Both the position numbers and the translations under genes were made by a program. Positions 14,893 to 21,209 of a DNA stretch of 21,209 bases are shown here, piece after piece (position 1 is the first letter of the stretch; every line of letters starts with the position of its first letter). The notes under the pieces were generated by a model, which was not told the origin of the DNA, ran no database searches, and was given only the letters and a program-made list of their open reading frames with translations. This DNA comes from an uncultured Lautropia sp. (GTDB taxonomy: Bacteria; Pseudomonadota; Gammaproteobacteria; Burkholderiales; Burkholderiaceae_E), in contig CALIXC010000264.1 of NCBI GenBank assembly GCA_938046755.1, positions 1 through 21,209 on the forward strand. Reading direction: 5' to 3'.

Positions 14893-15837
14893 ATGAAACA
14901 ATTCGACGCCGAACAATGCCGGGCCGCCCTGCCCTTTCGCACGCTGATCCCCGCGCTGCGCGAGGCCTTCGCCCAAGGCGCCACCGTGCCGCTGCGCCAC
15001 ACCCACGCCATCGAAAGCCAAGGCGTGCACGGCACCACGCTCATCATGCCCGCCTGGAACGAACAGGGCTTCTTCGGCGTGAAGACCATCAACATCTTCC
15101 CCGAAAACGGTGCCCAGGGACTGCCCGGCCTGCACGCCACCTACGTGCTGTACAGCGCCACCACCGGTGTGCCGCTGGCCCTCATCGACGGTGACGCCAT
15201 CACCGCACGCCGCACCGCCGGCGCTGCCGCACTGGGTGCCGACTTCCTGGCACGCAAGGATGCCCGGCGGCTGCTTGTGGTGGGCGCAGGCCGCATCGCG
15301 GCACTGCTGCCCGCAGCCATGCGCGCCGTGCGCGACATCGAGCACATCGACATCTGGAACCCCCGTCCGGTGCGGGCTGCCGTGCTGGCCGAGACCCTGC
15401 GCAAGCAGGGCGTGCCCAACGTCCATCCGCTGGACGGCACCCCGGCATCGCTGGAAGCCGCCGCCCGCCAGGCCGACATCATCAGCTGCGCCACGCTCTC
15501 GGAAGAGCCCCTCATCCAAGGCAGCTGGCTGCGCCCCGGCACCCACCTGGACCTGGTGGGCAGCTTCAAGCCCAACATGGTCGAGGCCGCCGCCGACTGC
15601 TTCATCGGCAACGAGGTCTTCGTGGATACCGACGAGGCCCCCACCAAGTCCGGCGACCTGCTCAAGGCCTTCGACACCGGCCGCTTCAGCGCCAGCGACA
15701 TCCGCGCCGACCTGCAGGCCCTGTGCCGCGGCCAGCACCCGGGTCGCACCAGTGACCAGACCATCACCGTCTTCAAGGCCGTGGGCAGCGCCCTGGAAGA
15801 CCTGACCGCGGCCGTGCTGGTCTACAAGGCCGCCTGA
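14893..15837 (+). CDS. Ornithine cyclodeaminase / mu-crystallin family NAD(P)-dependent enzyme
   Basis: This 314-residue protein is typical of the OCD/mu-crystallin fold. It shows MPAWNEQGFFGVKTINIFPENG (52-73) with the substrate-contact Lys64, DGDAITARRTAGAAALGADFLA (99-120), a nucleotide-binding GAGRIAA (131-137), and LVGSFKPNMVEA near residue 220. Family members deaminate ornithine to proline or, more often, reduce cyclic ketimines such as delta1-pyrroline-2-carboxylate or delta1-piperideine-2-carboxylate. Next to a DadA-like oxidase the ketimine-reductase role fits best: the oxidase would make the imine and this enzyme would reduce it to the L-amino acid. Start 14893 is the first in-frame ATG close to the conserved fold; no clear ribosome site precedes it (upstream ATG at 14833 is also unsupported). 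Confidence 0.87.
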   Translation: MKQFDAEQCRAALPFRTLIPALREAFAQGATVPLRHTHAIESQGVHGTTLIMPAWNEQGFFGVKTINIFPENGAQGLPGLHATYVLYSATTGVPLALIDGDAITARRTAGAAALGADFLARKDARRLLVVGAGRIAALLPAAMRAVRDIEHIDIWNPRPVRAAVLAETLRKQGVPNVHPLDGTPASLEAAARQADIISCATLSEEPLIQGSWLRPGTHLDLVGSFKPNMVEAAADCFIGNEVFVDTDEAPTKSGDLLKAFDTGRFSASDIRADLQALCRGQHPGRTSDQTITVFKAVGSALEDLTAAVLVYKAA

Positions 15838-15862
15838 GCCAGATCAGGGGCCTGCCGGCGGT

Positions 15863-15886
15863 CCCGGGATGGGCATCTCTCCCGGG
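15863..15886 (+). terminator. GC-rich hairpin after the OCD-family gene, possible terminator
   Basis: CCCGGGA (15863-15869) and TCCCGGG (15880-15886) form a 7-bp stem with a 10-nt loop, 26 nt after the stop codon. The downstream stretch is pyrimidine-rich (GTCCTTCTCCC) without a real T-tract, so termination efficiency is doubtful. Confidence 0.35.
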
Positions 15887-15925
15887 CGTCCTTCTCCCGC
15901 CCGGTCTCCCTGCAGGCCAATTCGT

Positions 15926-15931
15926 TAAAAT
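15926..15931 (+). promoter_or_regulatory. Candidate -10 element of the tannase-family gene
   Basis: TAAAAT matches five of six -10 positions and lies in the only AT-rich patch of this gap, about 98 bp before the start codon. No clear -35 is visible at 17 nt upstream. Confidence 0.35.
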
Positions 15932-15947
15932 GGTTTGCTGTCTCTGA

Positions 15948-15980
15948 CATCCGGCGTGGCCGGAAAGCCCATGCCGGATG
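15948..15980 (+). repeat. Inverted repeat in the probable 5' leader of the tannase-family gene
   Basis: CATCCGGC (15948-15955) and GCCGGATG (15973-15980) are perfect 8-bp arms separated by 17 nt. They begin about 10 nt after the expected transcription start. It could be a leader stem-loop or a repressor operator. Confidence 0.4.
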
Positions 15981-16028
15981 GCTGCCTCCCCCGATGCTGC
16001 CTTTCGGGCCCCTTTCGGAACCCATGCC

Positions 16029-17672
16029 ATGAAACTGCACCGCCTTCCCACCCTGCTGCCGCTGCTTGCCAGCAGTCTTTCCGCCGGCAGCCTGCTCTGG
16101 GCCGCCAACGCCCAGGCCGCCGCTGCCCAACCAGCGGACGATGCCGCAGACGCCCAGACCCGCTGCAGCGACCTGAAGGAAGTGGAACTGCCCGACGTGG
16201 TCATCCAGCGCGTGAAGTGGGTACAACGCGGCGGTCTGGCACAGGATCCCAACTCGGCCTTCACCGGCGCCTCGGGCCAAACGCTGCAGGCCGAAGAACA
16301 CTGCGTGGTGCGCGGCGAGATCGAACCCCGCACCGGCGCTGATGGTCGTCACTACGGCACCCAGTTTGAGCTGCGCCTGCCCGCCCGCTGGAACCACAAG
16401 TTCCTGTTCCAGGGCGGCGGCGGCACCGACGGCTTCGTGGCTGATGCCCTGGGCCGCATTCCCACCCGTGGCAGCTCTGCCCCGCCGGCGCTGCTGCGCG
16501 GCTATGCCGTGGTGAGCATGGACGGTGGCCACCAGGGCCGTGACACCCTCTTTGGCAAGGACCAGCAGGCCCGGCTGGACCTGGCTTACGCCTCCACCGG
16601 CAAGGTAGCCACTGCCGCCCGCCAGCTCATCCAGGCCATGTACCACAGCGCCCCGAAGCGCAACTACTTCATGGGCTGCTCCAACGGCGGACGCGAGGCC
16701 ATGATGGCCGCCATGCGCTACCCGCTGCAATTTGACGGCGTGGTGGCCGGCAACCCGGGCTTCCGGCTGTCGCGCGCCGCCATCGCCCAGTCATGGGACA
16801 ACCAGCAATTCCTGAAGGCCGCCCCCGTCAACGAGCAGGGCGAGCGGATCTTTGCCAACGCCCTCACCCAGAAGGATCTGGATGCCGTGGCTGCCGGCGT
16901 GCTGGAACGCTGCGATGCCCTGGACGGCCTGAAGGACGGTCTGGTCAACGCCTGGGAACGCTGCGACTTCAAGCCCCGGATGGTGGAAAAGGACATCGGC
17001 AAGGAGAAGGTGGCCTTGCTGGAAGCCGTCTTTGGCGGCGCACGCACCAGCAAGGGTGAGCCCCTCTACGCCAGCTGGCCGTGGGATGCTGGCATCAACA
17101 GCGGCAACTGGCGCGGCTGGAAACTGGGTGACTCCCAGACCGTCACCCCCAACGCCCGCAACATCGTGCTGGGCGCCATGTCACTGCCGCACTATTTCAT
17201 GACGCCCTACCAGGCCGAATTCGACACCTTCAAGGTGAACTTCGACACCGTCCTGCCGCTCACCCTGCAGACCGCCGCCATCAACGACGCCGTGGCCACC
17301 GACCTGACCACCTTCAAGGCGCGCGGCGGCAAGATGATCATCTTCGAGGGCGTCTCCGACCCCGTCTTCTCGGCCAACGACCTGCGCGACTGGTACCGGC
17401 AGCTGCAGCACGACACCCCGGGCACCCAGGACTTCGCCCGCCTCTTCATGGTGCCCGGCATGACCCACTGCGGCGAGGGCAACGCGCTGGACGATTTCGA
17501 CCCGCTCACCGCCCTGGAAAACTGGGCCGAGAAGGGTGAAGCCCCGGCCAGCATCCTTGCGCAGGGCCACGCCTTCCCCGGCAAGACCCAGCCGCTGTGC
17601 CCGTACCCGCAAGTGGCCACCTATCGCGGTGAAGGCGACGAGAACAGCGCGGAGAACTTCAGTTGCCAGTGA
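16029..17672 (+). CDS. Exported tannase/feruloyl esterase family protein
   Basis: This 547-residue serine esterase carries a Sec signal peptide (KLHR, hydrophobic core 6-24, likely cleavage in the ANAQA-AAA region near residue 30). ATG 16029 has GGAA 8 nt upstream. The catalytic layout is the CS-D-HC arrangement of the tannase family: Cys217-Ser218 in MGCSNGGREAMM, Asp444 in EGVSDPVFSANDLRDWY, and His480-Cys481 in PGMTHCGEGNALDDFDPL. The two cysteines next to Ser and His are expected to form a disulfide. Residues 294-304 (RCDALDGLKDG) look like the calcium-binding loop of the lid domain. Likely substrates are gallate or hydroxycinnamate esters, or other aromatic carboxylic esters such as the terephthalate monoester handled by MHETase relatives; the sequence alone does not choose. 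Confidence 0.9.
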   Translation: MKLHRLPTLLPLLASSLSAGSLLWAANAQAAAAQPADDAADAQTRCSDLKEVELPDVVIQRVKWVQRGGLAQDPNSAFTGASGQTLQAEEHCVVRGEIEPRTGADGRHYGTQFELRLPARWNHKFLFQGGGGTDGFVADALGRIPTRGSSAPPALLRGYAVVSMDGGHQGRDTLFGKDQQARLDLAYASTGKVATAARQLIQAMYHSAPKRNYFMGCSNGGREAMMAAMRYPLQFDGVVAGNPGFRLSRAAIAQSWDNQQFLKAAPVNEQGERIFANALTQKDLDAVAAGVLERCDALDGLKDGLVNAWERCDFKPRMVEKDIGKEKVALLEAVFGGARTSKGEPLYASWPWDAGINSGNWRGWKLGDSQTVTPNARNIVLGAMSLPHYFMTPYQAEFDTFKVNFDTVLPLTLQTAAINDAVATDLTTFKARGGKMIIFEGVSDPVFSANDLRDWYRQLQHDTPGTQDFARLFMVPGMTHCGEGNALDDFDPLTALENWAEKGEAPASILAQGHAFPGKTQPLCPYPQVATYRGEGDENSAENFSCQ

Positions 17673-17686
17673 TCAGAATGGAGGCC

Positions 17687-17708
17687 AGGCGGAAATAGTT
17701 CCGCCTTT
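17687..17708 (+). terminator. Terminator-like hairpin after the tannase-family gene
   Basis: AGGCGGAA (17687-17694) and TTCCGCCT (17699-17706) form a perfect 8-bp stem with loop ATAG, 14 nt after the stop codon. Only three T follow. It plausibly separates the esterase gene from the downstream triad. Confidence 0.55.
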
Positions 17709-17757
17709 GACACCATCCAGCCATCGGGATCACCGTGCCCCACCGAAGTGCCGCCGC

Positions 17758-17763
17758 TAGAAT
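17758..17763 (+). promoter_or_regulatory. Candidate -10 element of the vWA-PP2C-kinase operon
   Basis: TAGAAT matches the sigma-70 -10 at five of six positions, 29 bp before the vWA start codon. The 17-nt-spaced -35 window reads GTGCCC and is weak. It lies after the terminator-like hairpin, so it would start an independent transcript. Confidence 0.4.
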
Positions 17764-17792
17764 GCCCCGATCCCTTTCCTAGAGACGACGCC

Positions 17793-18470
17793 ATGCACGA
17801 CGAACCCAATCCCTTTGCCGTCGCCGAGTTTGCCGACAATCCCGAGCCACGCTGTCCCTGCCTGCTGCTGCTCGATGTGTCCGGATCGATGACCGGCAGC
17901 AAGATCGAGGAACTCAACGCCGGCCTGCGGGCCTTCGAGGAAGAGCTGAAATCCGACAGTCTCAGTGCCAAGCGCGTGGAAGTGGGCATCGTCACCTTCG
18001 GTCCCGTGCAGCTGCAACAGGATTTCATCAGTGCCAGCCAATTCAGCGCTCCGCGACTGAAGCCCCAGGGCGGCACACCCATGGGCCAGGCCATCGAAAG
18101 CGGCATCGAACTGCTGCGCCAGCGCAAGAACCTGTACCGCCAGAACGGCATCGCTTATTACCGGCCGTGGATCTTCCTGATCACCGACGGCGAGCCCACC
18201 GACAACTGCCAGCAGGCCGCCCAGGCCATCGCCGCCGGCGAGGAACGCAAGGAATTCCTCTTCTATGCCGTAGGCGTGGACAACGCCGACATGGACCTGC
18301 TGCGCCAACTGGCCATACGCGATCCGCTGAAGCTCAAGGGCCTGGCCTTCCGCCAGCTCTTTGCCTGGTTGTCCAGCTCCCTGGGCTCGGTATCACGCTC
18401 CAACCCCGGCGAACCGGTCGCACTGCTGGAAAACCCCACCGGCCCCAAAGGCTGGGCCGTCATCGAGTAA
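17793..18470 (+). CDS. TerY-type vWA domain protein (YegL-like)
   Basis: This 225-residue protein is essentially a single von Willebrand A domain with a complete metal-ion-dependent adhesion site: DVSGSM (28-33, Asp28/Ser30/Ser32), Thr95 in GGTPMGQAIESGIELL, and Asp132 in FLITDGEPTDN. The short CPC at 21-23 directly before the first strand is notable. It is cytoplasmic, with no signal or membrane segment. It resembles E. coli YegL and TerY, which act as divalent-cation-dependent scaffolds in kinase/phosphatase signalling. Start 17793 is chosen over the in-frame GTG at 17748, which would overlap the predicted promoter. It is the first gene of a three-gene unit with the PP2C phosphatase and kinase downstream. 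Confidence 0.88.
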   Translation: MHDEPNPFAVAEFADNPEPRCPCLLLLDVSGSMTGSKIEELNAGLRAFEEELKSDSLSAKRVEVGIVTFGPVQLQQDFISASQFSAPRLKPQGGTPMGQAIESGIELLRQRKNLYRQNGIAYYRPWIFLITDGEPTDNCQQAAQAIAAGEERKEFLFYAVGVDNADMDLLRQLAIRDPLKLKGLAFRQLFAWLSSSLGSVSRSNPGEPVALLENPTGPKGWAVIE

Positions 18471-18561
18471 AAGTGCGGACATGGCGGCCGGCCCTCCACC
18501 CGGAGCACCGTGCCATCATCGAAACACACCGACTCTCGAACCACCGCCCCCTCCGGTCACC

Positions 18562-19377
18562 ATGAAGCGCTGGTCCTGGATTTCAGCCACCAGTACGGGC
18601 ACCGCGCACCTGCGGCATGGACTGCCACTGCAGGATGCACAGACCTGCCTGACAGTCGTGCCCGAGTTATTGCCAGATGCATCTGCCTGGTTCGTCGCCG
18701 TGGTCTGCGACGGTGCCGGCAGCGCCAGTCACGGCAGACAGGGCGCCCTCATCACCTGCCGCACCCTTGCGCAGGCTATACGCGGACATCTGAAACACGC
18801 CAGTGCAGCCGAATCCGTAAACATTCTGCCCTCGACAGAAACCCTGCAGAACTGGACCAATGAAGCCCGCCGACGCATCTCCCAAGCCGCAACGACACGC
18901 GGGCTGTGCGCACGGGACTTTGCCTGCACCCTGGTCTGCGCCATCTCCAACGGACAGCAGACCCTGGCAGCACACATCGGCGACGGCGGCATTGTGGCCC
19001 GTGCGGCAGACAATGACCAATGGCTGACACTTTCGTGGCCAGATCATGGTGAATACGCATCCACCACCCGTTTCGTCACCGAAGAGCCGGCCGCACCACT
19101 GCGTATCCAGACGCTCCAACAACCCATCGACACGCTGGCCCTGTTCTCCGACGGCATCGAACGCCTAGTGCTGGACATGGCCACACAGACCCCCTTTGCA
19201 CGCTTCTTCTCGGCCATGACGGCGCCATTGCTGGCGCATGCTGCCTCAGCGCACACCGGCAAGGCACACACGTTGTCTGCCCATCTGAAGACCTACCTGG
19301 ACAGCGAAGCCGTCACCGCGCGCACGGATGACGACAAGACGCTGGTCATTGCCGTACTGCAACCTGCACGATCGTGA
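18562..19377 (+). CDS. PP2C-family Ser/Thr protein phosphatase (PphC/YegK-like)
   Basis: This 271-residue phosphatase should reverse phosphorylation made by the neighbouring kinase. PP2C metal-site motifs are all present: VVCDGAGSASHGRQGA (47-62, Asp50), HIGDGGIV (138-145, Asp141), LFSDGIERL (194-202, Asp197) and RTDDDKTLVIAV (254-265). The N-terminus WSWISATSTGTAHLRHGLP with QDA right after matches the start I recall for E. coli PphC, which supports ATG 18562. An in-frame ATG at 18481, 10 nt after the vWA stop, would add a proline-rich 27-residue extension and cannot be excluded. Ribosome sites are weak for both. It is cytoplasmic. Codon choice is visibly looser (more GCA, ACA, AAC/ATA use) than in the genes to the left. 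Confidence 0.88.
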   Translation: MKRWSWISATSTGTAHLRHGLPLQDAQTCLTVVPELLPDASAWFVAVVCDGAGSASHGRQGALITCRTLAQAIRGHLKHASAAESVNILPSTETLQNWTNEARRRISQAATTRGLCARDFACTLVCAISNGQQTLAAHIGDGGIVARAADNDQWLTLSWPDHGEYASTTRFVTEEPAAPLRIQTLQQPIDTLALFSDGIERLVLDMATQTPFARFFSAMTAPLLAHAASAHTGKAHTLSAHLKTYLDSEAVTARTDDDKTLVIAVLQPARS

Positions 19378-19463
19378 GACGCACCCCCAACGCCACGAAG
19401 AGCACATGCCTCCCGGCCATGACGCACCACGCCGGCTACGCCCATTCCTGATCCTCCTTCTTC

Positions 19464-21209
19464 ATGAAGCACGACACCAGTACGGACCCGAACCTCATGC
19501 GGACGCTGCAACTGGGCAACGGCCGCCGATTGAAACTGGGTGCTAGACTGGGCGCAGGAGGAGAAGGCAGCGTGTACGCTGCAGCCAACCGGCGCAACTG
19601 TGCCGTGAAGCTGTACAAGACCCCCGACAGGCCGCAGCTTGCCGACAAGGTTGCCGCCATGGTGACGGCAGGCCTGGCTCGGCAATCGCCCTTTGCCACC
19701 TTTCCCACGGATGTGGTGCGCACCGAAGATGGACGCTTTGCCGGTTTCATGATGAAGGCCATACGTGGCCGCCGGCCGCTGCATGACCTGTACGGCCCAG
19801 GCTCACGGAAGCAGCATTTCCCTGACATCGACTACCGATTCCTGGCCCGCACGGCCACCAACATTGCCCGCGCCATCGCCTCCATCCATCGTACGGGCTG
19901 TGTCATCGGTGACATCAACCCACCCGGCATCCTGGTGGCGAAGGATGCCACCGTGGCCCTGGTGGATGCCGACAGCTTCCAGTTCAGCCACGGTAGCCAG
20001 CAGTTCCTGTGCGCCGTGGGCGTGCCGGACTACACCCCGCCCGAGCTGCAAGAAACATCTTTCCATGGCGTGGTACGCAGCCAGCAGCATGATGCCTTCG
20101 GCCTGGCCGTCATCTTGTTCCAGACGCTGATGATGGGACGCCATCCATTCTCGGGCATCCCCGTATCCGGCGACACGCCACCCATCGCCACCTGCATCCA
20201 ACAATACCAGTATCCGTACATCCCCGGGCTTACCACACGGATCCGCCCCCCGCCTGGCCTGCCTGCGCTTCCGGAATTCTCCGCCGAGCTGTCCACCCTG
20301 TTTGCCCACGCCTTCATGGCAAAAGACAAGGCCGAGCGTCCGGATGCCACGAAATGGGTAGCTGCGCTGGAGCGCTTCGAGAAAAGGCTGCGTCGCTGCC
20401 GCGACAACCGCCGGCACCATTACCCCCGCGATGCCGTCGCGTGCCCATGGTGCCAGATGGAAAGGCAGCTCGGCACGCTGCTGTTTCCCCGACCCGGCGA
20501 AACCGGACAGCCGCCAGCGCCCCACCAGGGAAACACGGCGCCCACCCATGTTGCACCAACCGACCTTACCCAGCGTCGATTCCGCGACAACCGGCTGGCC
20601 CGCATATTGCTGATGCCCTTCCGGGCCCTGGGCTTCATCCTGGCACAGCCACTATTGCTGCTGCAAACGCTGACGGACATTTTTCTTCCCAGCTACTTGC
20701 GACGTACACCAGGCTACAACCAGAAACGTGGCTTTCTGAGCCGATGGTTTGCACGCCTGCTGCATATCACCATCCTGGCCTCGATACTGCTGGGCATCTA
20801 CCTCCTGATCGCCAGCCGCACCCCCTCCCTGCCACCCGTCCAGCAGCTGGCCATACAGGCCCGGCATCATGCCCAACCATGGATGGACAGCGCACGAAAG
20901 GAACTGCCCAACCTGGGAAAACTGACCAGCTGGATGCCGTGGACAGCAGCACCGGACGACGAAACGAAAATGCCGGCCCGCAATGGGCGCAGCCAACAAC
21001 GCCGTACGACTTCACCTATCGGGCAAGACGGCACAGCATCGAATTCTACCCACCGCGGAACCCCTAAACACGGAACCGCTCCCCAGGCGAACCCGACAGG
21101 TGACAGAGGCGTTCGCGGGAGCGCAGCCTTGACGATTACCGACAAGGTACTGGAGATGCAGCGTATCCTGCAACAGCACGGCTATCCCGCCCCCCTGAGC
21201 GGAAGCTTT
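19464..21209 (+). CDS. Divergent Ser/Thr protein kinase (YegI-like), membrane-anchored, 3' end beyond the window
   Basis: The frame is open for 582 codons from ATG 19464 to the right edge. A stop at 19449-19451 fixes the upstream limit. The kinase lobe has a glycine-rich loop LGAGGEGSVY (29-38), Lys49 in CAVKLYK, a catalytic loop read as HRTGCVIGDINPPGILV (142-158, Asp150) and VDADSFQF (167-174) in place of DFG. It continues with PDYTPPEL and DAFGLAVILFQTLMMGRHPF, the activation-segment and F-helix region. A C-H-CxxC cluster follows (Cys312, His318/319, Cys327, Cys330), probably a zinc knuckle. Residues about 380-409 are hydrophobic, and 432-451 form a clear transmembrane helix. A Gln/Pro/Thr-rich linker then leads to TDKVLEMQRILQQHGYPAPL near the edge. 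This is the third member of the vWA-PP2C-kinase triad. No ribosome site is evident. Confidence 0.87.
   Translation, partial: MKHDTSTDPNLMRTLQLGNGRRLKLGARLGAGGEGSVYAAANRRNCAVKLYKTPDRPQLADKVAAMVTAGLARQSPFATFPTDVVRTEDGRFAGFMMKAIRGRRPLHDLYGPGSRKQHFPDIDYRFLARTATNIARAIASIHRTGCVIGDINPPGILVAKDATVALVDADSFQFSHGSQQFLCAVGVPDYTPPELQETSFHGVVRSQQHDAFGLAVILFQTLMMGRHPFSGIPVSGDTPPIATCIQQYQYPYIPGLTTRIRPPPGLPALPEFSAELSTLFAHAFMAKDKAERPDATKWVAALERFEKRLRRCRDNRRHHYPRDAVACPWCQMERQLGTLLFPRPGETGQPPAPHQGNTAPTHVAPTDLTQRRFRDNRLARILLMPFRALGFILAQPLLLLQTLTDIFLPSYLRRTPGYNQKRGFLSRWFARLLHITILASILLGIYLLIASRTPSLPPVQQLAIQARHHAQPWMDSARKELPNLGKLTSWMPWTAAPDDETKMPARNGRSQQRRTTSPIGQDGTASNSTHRGTPKHGTAPQANPTGDRGVRGSAALTITDKVLEMQRILQQHGYPAPLSGSF

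Noticed and set aside
14764..15738. Minus-strand open frame of 324 codons opposite the OCD-family gene
   Set aside because: Shadow frame; the plus strand carries a full-length, motif-complete enzyme.
20354..21067. Plus-strand open frame of 237 codons inside the kinase gene
   Set aside because: It overlaps the open kinase frame, which shows the zinc-knuckle cluster and transmembrane helix; the alternative product is Pro/His/Thr-rich without a recognisable domain.
17793..21209. The vWA-PP2C-kinase genes as a phage-defence or toxin island
   Set aside because: No nuclease, toxin, integrase or defence-associated partner is visible; the known YegL-PphC-YegI arrangement explains the genes better, though sequence to the right is missing.
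1..21209. CRISPR array, tRNA, rRNA, insertion sequence, or replication origin
   Set aside because: Reading through all gaps I found no regular spaced repeats, tRNA cloverleaf, rRNA segment, transposase frame or DnaA-box cluster.

Overview
This is a GC-rich (about two thirds G+C by eye) bacterial chromosomal window, densely coding in clean reading frames. A CNP1-like lipoprotein, a divergent ppx/ppk1 pair, and strong GCC/CTG/GGC codon bias point to a betaproteobacterium, most likely Burkholderiales. That is an inference; no rRNA or tRNA is present to confirm it. I see no insertion sequence, integrase, tRNA, CRISPR array or prophage. No intergenic gap exceeds about 260 bp.

Layout. 1-647 (-): the start of a secreted DUF4432 (aldose-epimerase-like) protein, cut by the window edge. 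755-1363 (-): YigZ/IMPACT-family protein, divergent from a CNP1-like lipoprotein (1521-2111, +) that ends in a clear terminator. 2333-3733 (+): SLC13/DASS sodium:anion symporter behind two related perfect palindromes and a good -10 box, ending in a strong intrinsic terminator. 3985-6059 (-): ppx (exopolyphosphatase) followed by a small acidic protein that starts inside the ppx stop codon (ATGA overlap). 6259-8322 (+): ppk1, divergent from ppx. 8515-9972 (+): gabD-type succinate-semialdehyde dehydrogenase. 10192-13385 (+): an MFS permease followed by a GH37 trehalase. 13511-15837 (+): a DadA-like FAD amine oxidase and an ornithine cyclodeaminase/mu-crystallin-family reductase. 16029-17672 (+): exported tannase/feruloyl-esterase-family enzyme. 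17793 to the right edge (+): TerY-type vWA protein, PP2C phosphatase and a divergent protein kinase, with the kinase cut by the window end.

How the genes work together. ppk1 and ppx make and degrade polyphosphate from a shared 199-bp divergent promoter region. The MFS-trehalase pair looks like uptake and intracellular cleavage of a disaccharide, presumably trehalose. The DadA-like and OCD-family pair could oxidise a D- or cyclic amino acid to an imino acid and reduce it to the L form. The last three genes match the vWA/PP2C/kinase triad known from E. coli yegL-pphC(yegK)-yegI and from Ter-type stress-response loci.

Most interesting points. (1) The trehalase resembles fungal neutral trehalase (Nth1) more than E. 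coli TreA/TreF and keeps an EF-hand-like calcium motif at its N-terminus. (2) The kinase of the triad has non-canonical catalytic motifs, a C/H/CxxC zinc-knuckle-like cluster, a transmembrane helix, and after it the beginning of what looks like a peptidoglycan-binding repeat. That suggests an envelope-sensing kinase-phosphatase system.
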